A DNA stretch of 52,293 nt. Origin: Candidatus Endomicrobiellum agilis. GTDB lineage: Bacteria > Elusimicrobiota > Endomicrobiia > Endomicrobiales > Endomicrobiaceae. Shown here piece after piece: positions 47,655 to 52,293 of this stretch. The notes under the pieces were generated by a model. That model ran no database searches. It was given only the letters and a program-made list of their open reading frames with translations, and had not been told where the DNA came from. The translations under genes were made by a program, and so were the position numbers. Every line of letters starts with the position of its first letter. Within the stretch, counting starts at the first letter, position 1. Where the stretch lies: positions 3,936 through 56,228 of the forward strand of contig JAIXMX010000006.1 in NCBI GenBank assembly GCA_020328155.1, written 5' to 3'.

Positions 47655-48935
47655 TCAGGAACGTTTTGCAATAAGCTTTCTTCTCAACAAATCCAGCGCT
47701 GCATTCACAGTTTTTTCTCTTACATCTTTTCTTATTCCATAAAAATTAAATTTAAAACTTTCAGTTTTCTTCTCATCGGCAAAACCTATATACACAAGAC
47801 CAACCGGTTTTTCTGCTGTTCCGCCGCCAGGTCCTGCGATTCCTGTTGCCGAGAGAGCATAGTCGCTGTCTGAAAGTTTAAAAATGCCTTCCGCCATTTC
47901 CTTGGCAGTTTCCCCGCTTACAGCCCCGAATCTTGCCAGAGTTTCCTCTTTTACTCCAAGCAATTTCATTTTTGATTCATTTGAATATGCGATAACGGAG
48001 CTTTTAAAATATAAAGAACTTCCGGGGACATCTGTAATTGCCGCCGCAGCCATTCCCGCTGTGCAGGACTCTGCAAAAGAAACAGTTTTTTTATTTTCAA
48101 GCAAAAGACGTCCCGCAACTGACGCGAGGGTATCAGCGCCGCAGCCAAAAATATTGTCTTTTAAAACATTGCCGAATCTGAACTTTAAATTATTTATTGT
48201 CTCATCGACAATTAGTTCGTCTGTTCCTGAAACTGAAAATTTTATATCTATAATCGATTTGCTTGCAAGAATGCCGAACTCCACAGATTTTGAATCGCCA
48301 AATCCAGCTTCTTTCATAACCGGCTTTATCATCTCTTCAACCGAAGATTCTGCAATGCCAAACACATGCAAAACCACATTTTTCCTTATTCCAGTAGAAC
48401 AGTTCCTCAAAAACGGCTCGACGCTGCTTTCAAACATCGGCTTCATTTCCACAGGAGGTCCGGGAAGCAAAAACAAAGTTTTGCGGCATTTTTTTCCGCC
48501 GGTTTCAAACTCAAAATGCAACATCTGACCCGGAGCCGTTCCAAAACGATTCTCTAAAATTTTTGCGCCGCTTATAATATTTGCCTGCCTCTCGTTAATT
48601 TTAGGGATTGAAGCAGCCGCATGTTTTAAGAAATGCTCTTTTATTAACTTTAAAATTTTTTCATCAGCATACAACTCAAGATTTAAGCATTCTGCAGCAG
48701 TTTCAACTGTTATATCATCAAACGTAGGTCCCAGTCCGCCTGTAGTAATAATAATGTCGCTTCTCTCAAAAGCTCTTTTAAATTCCTGCAGCAAATCCTG
48801 CTTTCTGTCACCGACATCGGTAACAAGCGACAGCTCAAGCCCCATCGCGGAAAGTCTTGAGCCTATACAGGCAGCATTGGTATTGATTTTCCCAGCGAGA
48901 AGCTCGCTTCCAGTACAAATAAGTTCAATTTTCAT
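47655..48935 (-). CDS. cinA: CinA (competence/damage-inducible protein; NMN amidohydrolase type)
   Basis: The 426-residue protein is a full CinA: an N-terminal molybdopterin-binding-like (COG1058) domain with GSELLAGKINTNAA and TTGGLGPTFDDIT, a middle part, and the C-terminal CinA deamidase domain with AESCTAGMAAAAITDVPGSS and SATGIAGPGGGTAEKPVG. It recycles nicotinamide mononucleotide and cleans up ADP-ribose, and was first found with competence genes. No Shine-Dalgarno is present. A TATAGA box ends ten bases before the ATG, so the message may be leaderless, like dprA. Confidence 0.95.
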   Translation of the reverse strand: MKIELICTGSELLAGKINTNAACIGSRLSAMGLELSLVTDVGDRKQDLLQEFKRAFERSDIIITTGGLGPTFDDITVETAAECLNLELYADEKILKLIKEHFLKHAAASIPKINERQANIISGAKILENRFGTAPGQMLHFEFETGGKKCRKTLFLLPGPPVEMKPMFESSVEPFLRNCSTGIRKNVVLHVFGIAESSVEEMIKPVMKEAGFGDSKSVEFGILASKSIIDIKFSVSGTDELIVDETINNLKFRFGNVLKDNIFGCGADTLASVAGRLLLENKKTVSFAESCTAGMAAAAITDVPGSSLYFKSSVIAYSNESKMKLLGVKEETLARFGAVSGETAKEMAEGIFKLSDSDYALSATGIAGPGGGTAEKPVGLVYIGFADEKKTESFKFNFYGIRKDVREKTVNAALDLLRRKLIAKRS

Positions 48936-49278
48936 ATTTTTTAAATCTATATTAATACAGAAGTAAATGCAAATAATATGGACATACAGAACGGCAGATT
49001 TATTTTATTTGCCGCGTTGAGGACGCAGAATTGTCCCGTACTTTCTCTTCAATTCAAGCCGCTTGCCGCGAATTTTTCTATTCGCTATCTGGGCTTACGT
49101 TCTACATTAGAGACGGACTTTGTGTTTATAGTATATCCTCGCTGCCAGCCGCCGCGACAGTAAACGCCGAAGTTATTGCTGTGCAGGCTTTTGTTACGTA
49201 CGATATACATCCTCTCTTTTTTCTCTTCTGTATCCCGGCAACCGTTTCTAAAGAACAGACAGGATCCTTTTTATTCCT
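48936..49278. other. Spacer between thrC and cinA
   Basis: No gene could be supported on either strand. Only a weak -10 (TATAGA, 48951-48946 on minus) next to cinA is noted. Confidence 0.35.
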
Positions 49279-50358
49279 TTATTTCCCATCTTTATGCCAT
49301 AAGGAACCGTCTATTATATCTTTAATGTCAGCTTTGACTTTTTTCGGCTTGACGGCATTTGCTACTGCGGTATCTGGATCTTTTAAACCGTGTCCAGTAA
49401 ATATGCAGACAATTTTTACAAGATTTGTATTTTTAAAGTAACCCTGCTTAATATATTTTATAAGCCCTGCTATAGACGAAGCGGATGCAGGCTCACAGAA
49501 AACGCCTTCCGTTGCAGCTACAATTCTGTACGCGTCCAATATCTCTTCATCTGTCACTTTGTCTATTACGCCGCCGGACTCATCTCTTGCTTCTTCGGCG
49601 GATTTCCATGAAGCAGGATTTCCTATTCTTATGGCGGTTGCTATCGTCTCAGGTTTTACAATGGGACGTCCTTCAACTATCGGAGCTGAACCCGCCGCTT
49701 GAAAACCCATCATTTTAGGAAGAGCGTACTTTTCTGGTTCCGCTCTGTTGTATTCCTTATATCCTTTCCAATATGCAGTTATATTTCCTGCATTGCCGAC
49801 CGGCATAAATTGATAGTCCGGAGACTGCCCCAGACTTTCGCATATCTCATAAGCCGCAGTTTTTTGTCCTTCTATTCTGAAAGGGTTGATTGAATTAACC
49901 AAAGTAAGCGGATACCTGCCGCTCAACTCTTTTACAAGATTTAACGCTTCATCAAAGTTTCCGTCAATTTCCAAAACTTCCGCGCCGTGCATGACAGCCT
50001 GTGAAAGTTTTCCGAGAGCTATTTTCCCTTCCGGTATCAACACCACGCACTTTATTCCCGCCCTTGCGGCATAAGCCGCGGCAGAAGCTGAAGTATTTCC
50101 AGTCGACGCGCAGATAACAGCTTTGCTCCCGCTTTCAACGGCTTTTGAAACCGCCATTGTCATCCCCCTGTCTTTAAAAGAACCGGTAGGATTCATTCCT
50201 TCAAATTTAAAATATATCTCGCCGTTAAACCCAAGTTTCTTAGGCAGATTTCTTGAAGGTATTAAAGGCGTATTGCCCTCATAAAGAGATATAACCGGAG
50301 TTTTGTCGCTGACCGGCAGATTTTTTCTATATTTTTCAATTAGACCTTTGTAAGCCAT
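49279..50358 (-). CDS. thrC: Threonine synthase
   Basis: The PLP enzyme turns phosphohomoserine into threonine. The 359-residue length is that of the short (class I-like bacterial) form. The PLP lysine is in [15 protein letters not shown], followed by [19 protein letters not shown] and the phosphate-binding PVGNAGNIT. It starts at 50358 behind a purine-rich GAGGG. It stands as a single unit with its own promoter and, with ilv genes, would link threonine to isoleucine supply. Confidence 0.96.
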   Translation of the reverse strand: MAYKGLIEKYRKNLPVSDKTPVISLYEGNTPLIPSRNLPKKLGFNGEIYFKFEGMNPTGSFKDRGMTMAVSKAVESGSKAVICASTGNTSASAAAYAARAGIKCVVLIPEGKIALGKLSQAVMHGAEVLEIDGNFDEALNLVKELSGRYPLTLVNSINPFRIEGQKTAAYEICESLGQSPDYQFMPVGNAGNITAYWKGYKEYNRAEPEKYALPKMMGFQAAGSAPIVEGRPIVKPETIATAIRIGNPASWKSAEEARDESGGVIDKVTDEEILDAYRIVAATEGVFCEPASASSIAGLIKYIKQGYFKNTNLVKIVCIFTGHGLKDPDTAVANAVKPKKVKADIKDIIDGSLWHKDGK

Positions 50359-50400
50359 TTTCTTTGCCCTCTCATAAAATTTATAAAAATTACTACGTTT

Positions 50401-50429
50401 ATTATACCCTATTAAAGGTGCGGAATCAA
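50401..50429 (-). promoter_or_regulatory. Promoter of thrC
   Basis: On the minus strand TTGATT (50429-50424), a 17-base spacer and a perfect TATAAT (50406-50401), about 43 bases before the start codon. Confidence 0.75.
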
Positions 50430-50440
50430 TGACGATAACA

Positions 50441-50478
50441 AAACAAAAAACCTTAAAAACGCCAGTCCTTTTTAAGTT
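50441..50478 (-). terminator. Terminator between the decayed gene and thrC
   Basis: On the minus strand AACTTAAAAA pairs with TTTTTAAGGTT (one bulged G) around GGACTGGCG, and a T-run follows. It would end transcripts from the ImmA/PIN side before the thrC promoter. Confidence 0.55.
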
Positions 50479-50564
50479 TAATGCTGAGCAGTTTATCTCG
50501 CGGTTTACGAGATTATTTTGCCGTTAAAAGTTCAGCTTAGATTTTATAAAAATATATTTTCCGC

Positions 50565-51080
50565 TCATAAAAACTGTTCAAGAAGAGGTTTTTTATTGGA
50601 TACAATGTAATTAGAGGTGTCATAAATTACTTGATTAAATATTTTGATAATTTCATTTATCGGCATATTATGTAATTCTATAAACATCTTAATTTCTTTA
50701 GCCCCAAAAACAAGTAAATCCGGAGCCAAAGCTGTCATCATCCATTCTAATCTGTTTTCTTTACAGTACATGTGGCATAATTATTCCACAGTCATACGAT
50801 GAGCGGATAATACAAAACGATATCATACTTTGAAACGCAACTATATCAATAATATCTGTATCTGCGGATAAGTTTTCTGAAGATTCCAATCTTTCCAAAC
50901 TGGCAGAAAGTATTTCTTTGAAAACAAATATCCAAGTTATACTGTCTTCTGTCATTCTAAAAAACATAATCTTTAAAGAACCCAATCATTTGTTTGAGGT
51001 TTCAAATAATTGTAAAAAATATTTTTCAGCAGCAAACGACAAATATAATTCATATTCTGAAATTGCAGAAAAAAGGCGGA
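50565..51080 (-). pseudogene. Decayed gene of unknown family downstream of the ImmA/PIN pair
   Basis: Three pieces join in order: ISEYELYLSFAAEKYFLQL (about 51050) up to a TGA, then LGSLKIMFFRMTEDSITW to IMPH, then a +1 shift near 50765 into CKENRLEWMMTALAPDLLV, ending NKKPLLEQFL at 50565. Restored, it would be about 165 residues or more, helical, without a motif I know. One premature stop and one frameshift make it dead, unless two short ORFs are used. The AT-rich style matches the neighbouring ImmA/PIN genes, so it may have been part of that cassette. Confidence 0.5.
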
Positions 51081-51114
51081 AAGTGTAAAAATTCAATTTA
51101 TATTGCAGGTTCCG

Positions 51115-51630
51115 TTAAATCTTTTGTAGTTCTTTAGATTCCATTAAACCTTTCTGTAGTTCTTTTATTTTAAATTTCTTTGTAAATTGACGCAGTAATT
51201 TTTTATTCTTTGGCAATAATTCTTCTAAAGAAACACATAAATTCAATTCAAGTCGTCTTCCAAGTATCTTAAAAACAACTGCATCTCCAGAACAAATTTG
51301 AATATTTTGTGTATTCTTATTGTTATATAAATAAGATAAAAGTTCCGTTTCGCCGTCATCAAGTTTATCAATATTAAAACAGTTAAAATCAGTCTTGAAC
51401 GCAGATAAATCTGAGCTTGTTTGAGAAATACACCTTACGTTATCGCAATTACTTAAATCTATTTTATGTTTTTTGCCAGAAACTCTATAATATTTTGTTT
51501 CTTTTTTAATAATTTCAGAAATTACAATATTATATTTTTTTATCAATAATTCCCAAGAATTTGTTCTAAAAGCCTCAATAATCACACAAGTATCACACAA
51601 AACTAATGTCAATTTTGGAATCACCGCCAC
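51115..51630 (-). CDS. PIN-like nuclease domain protein paired with ImmA
   Basis: The 171-residue protein has the acidic set of a PIN-fold RNase: D13 (VLCDTCVIIEAF), a glutamate at 39 or 44 (ISEIIKKE), D91/D92/E94 (KLDDGETELL) and D116 (CSGDAVVFKIL). PIN domains cut RNA and are common toxins. The GTG at 51630 lies inside the end of the ImmA gene, an overlap of 38 bases, so both are made together. Later GTG or TTG starts are possible. No antitoxin of the usual small type is beside it. The peptidase may serve as the partner. Confidence 0.65.
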   Translation of the reverse strand: MAVIPKLTLVLCDTCVIIEAFRTNSWELLIKKYNIVISEIIKKETKYYRVSGKKHKIDLSNCDNVRCISQTSSDLSAFKTDFNCFNIDKLDDGETELLSYLYNNKNTQNIQICSGDAVVFKILGRRLELNLCVSLEELLPKNKKLLRQFTKKFKIKELQKGLMESKELQKI

Positions 51631-52293
51631 TCCATAAATTCATTTCGAGTAAATCTGAAATATTTCTTTCTAAATAATTTGCGCATTGTTTTGTTGATAT
51701 TTCACCAATTTTTAGAGCTTCAAAAGCTAAATTAATGTACCTTTCGGGGAATTTATTTAGTCCGCCCATATTTTGTTCAGTATTCTGCTTTACCTTGATT
51801 TCGCACGCATATTTTTTAATTTTACCTATGATTTCTTTAGTATGCTCAAAATCCACATTATAAACTTTTCGTATGCGCCACATCAAAGCCTCTATAGAAA
51901 CAACAAATCTTCTAGAGATAGAAACGATATCGTTAAAAGACAATTTCTTACTATTTTTCCCTAAAAAATCATCAACTGACTCCATTATACTGTCTTTTGG
52001 CATTAAAAGCTCGCTAGCAAAAACATTTGCATATTCCTCCATAACGTCTTTTTGCTGCTTATTAACAAAACTCCAAGTTAACAGATGAAATAATTCATGC
52101 GCTAAATCAAAATTACGTCTATACATAGAATTCGTAACATTTAGTGCTATTGCAGAACCTACCTCATTTGAATGATAACAAACTGCGGAACTTAAACGAA
52201 GATCAAGATTAAATATTTTTACAAAATATTTTTCCTCAAGTATCCTAAACAGGCTTTTTCCTGGATACTTCCCCAAGCCAAGTTTATGCCGAA
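51593..52293 (-). CDS. ImmA/IrrE-family metallopeptidase (N-terminus beyond window)
   Basis: The reading frame stays open to the window edge, so the start is outside. A TTG at 52276 is only the first possible start here. The visible part has the zinc motif H-E-L-F-H in RRNFDLAHELFHLLTW (residues 60-64 from that TTG) and the third ligand in EEYANVFASELLMP. The upstream frame reads RHKLGLGKYPGK, typical of the linker after an XRE-type HTH in such proteins. ImmA peptidases cleave phage repressors or regulators, and fusions are often regulators of toxin or mobile modules. It overlaps the PIN gene. Confidence 0.85.
   Translation of the reverse strand, partial: RHKLGLGKYPGKSLFRILEEKYFVKIFNLDLRLSSAVCYHSNEVGSAIALNVTNSMYRRNFDLAHELFHLLTWSFVNKQQKDVMEEYANVFASELLMPKDSIMESVDDFLGKNSKKLSFNDIVSISRRFVVSIEALMWRIRKVYNVDFEHTKEIIGKIKKYACEIKVKQNTEQNMGGLNKFPERYINLAFEALKIGEISTKQCANYLERNISDLLEMNLWSGGDSKIDISFV

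Noticed and set aside
50565-51080. TGA read as tryptophan
   Set aside because: One TGA in the decayed gene could be a Trp codon, but TGA ends rpe, queE and other intact genes here, and a frameshift follows in the same remnant.

Overview
The window carries bacterial housekeeping DNA with low G+C. It looks like a chromosome segment of an Elusimicrobiota bacterium, most probably an Endomicrobium-type intracellular symbiont of termite-gut flagellates. That placement is inferred from overall style: a Gram-negative envelope, AT-rich codons, an LA_2272-type surface-repeat protein, the dprA-topA-xer order, and many long spacers holding decayed gene remnants beside intact biosynthetic operons. No search was run and no 16S gene is present.

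Layout. 1-6.4 kb (minus): the start of an inositol-monophosphatase-like gene, tRNA-Asp, tsaC-glyA, argC-argJ and rsmI. 6.4-10.6 kb (plus): dprA-topA-xer from a near-consensus promoter lying almost on the dprA start codon. 11.2-13.3 kb (minus): groES-groEL with a consensus promoter, a degenerate CIRCE operator and a terminator. 13.3-19.8 kb (minus): a long run of PASTA protein, rpe, amidase, murI, queD, queC and queE, interrupted by one decayed gene and followed by another. 20.3-26.6 kb (minus): ilvD, ilvB, ilvH, ilvC, with a dead AlbA_2/Schlafen-type gene between ilvB and ilvH. 27-29.7 kb (plus): tRNA-Asn, guaB and an AEC transporter. 30-32.2 kb (minus): rplM-rpsI and an rlmB-type methyltransferase. 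32.2-35.2 kb: an accessory island with a proline-rich lipoprotein, a truncated copy of it, a tiny ORF made of GYDKx repeats, an orphan seven-helix membrane protein and a 27-residue Cys/Lys-rich peptide. 35.3-41.4 kb (minus): serS and dnaE around a 1.3-kb spacer. 41.8-43.6 kb (plus): lemA and an M48 protease. 43.6-50.4 kb (minus): xthA with an inverted partial copy, an LA_2272-like protein, engB, a Bax-inhibitor protein, a Nudix hydrolase, cinA and thrC. 50.4-52.3 kb (minus): a decayed unknown gene and an ImmA/IrrE peptidase plus PIN-like nuclease pair, cut by the window edge.

How the genes work together. The cell keeps arginine, isoleucine/valine, threonine and queuosine-precursor genes, which fits a symbiont supplying nutrients. 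It also keeps DNA-uptake and recombination genes (dprA, cinA, xer). Regulation is still readable: CIRCE at groES, a perfect 9-1-9 palindrome before argC, a palindrome on the ilvD -10 box, and a long leader before rplM.

Most notable are three duplicated gene fragments near their parent genes (lipoprotein, xthA, serS), several one-frame or frameshifted pseudogenes, probable leaderless starts, a Cys-rich insert in IlvB, and the small-ORF/lipoprotein island.
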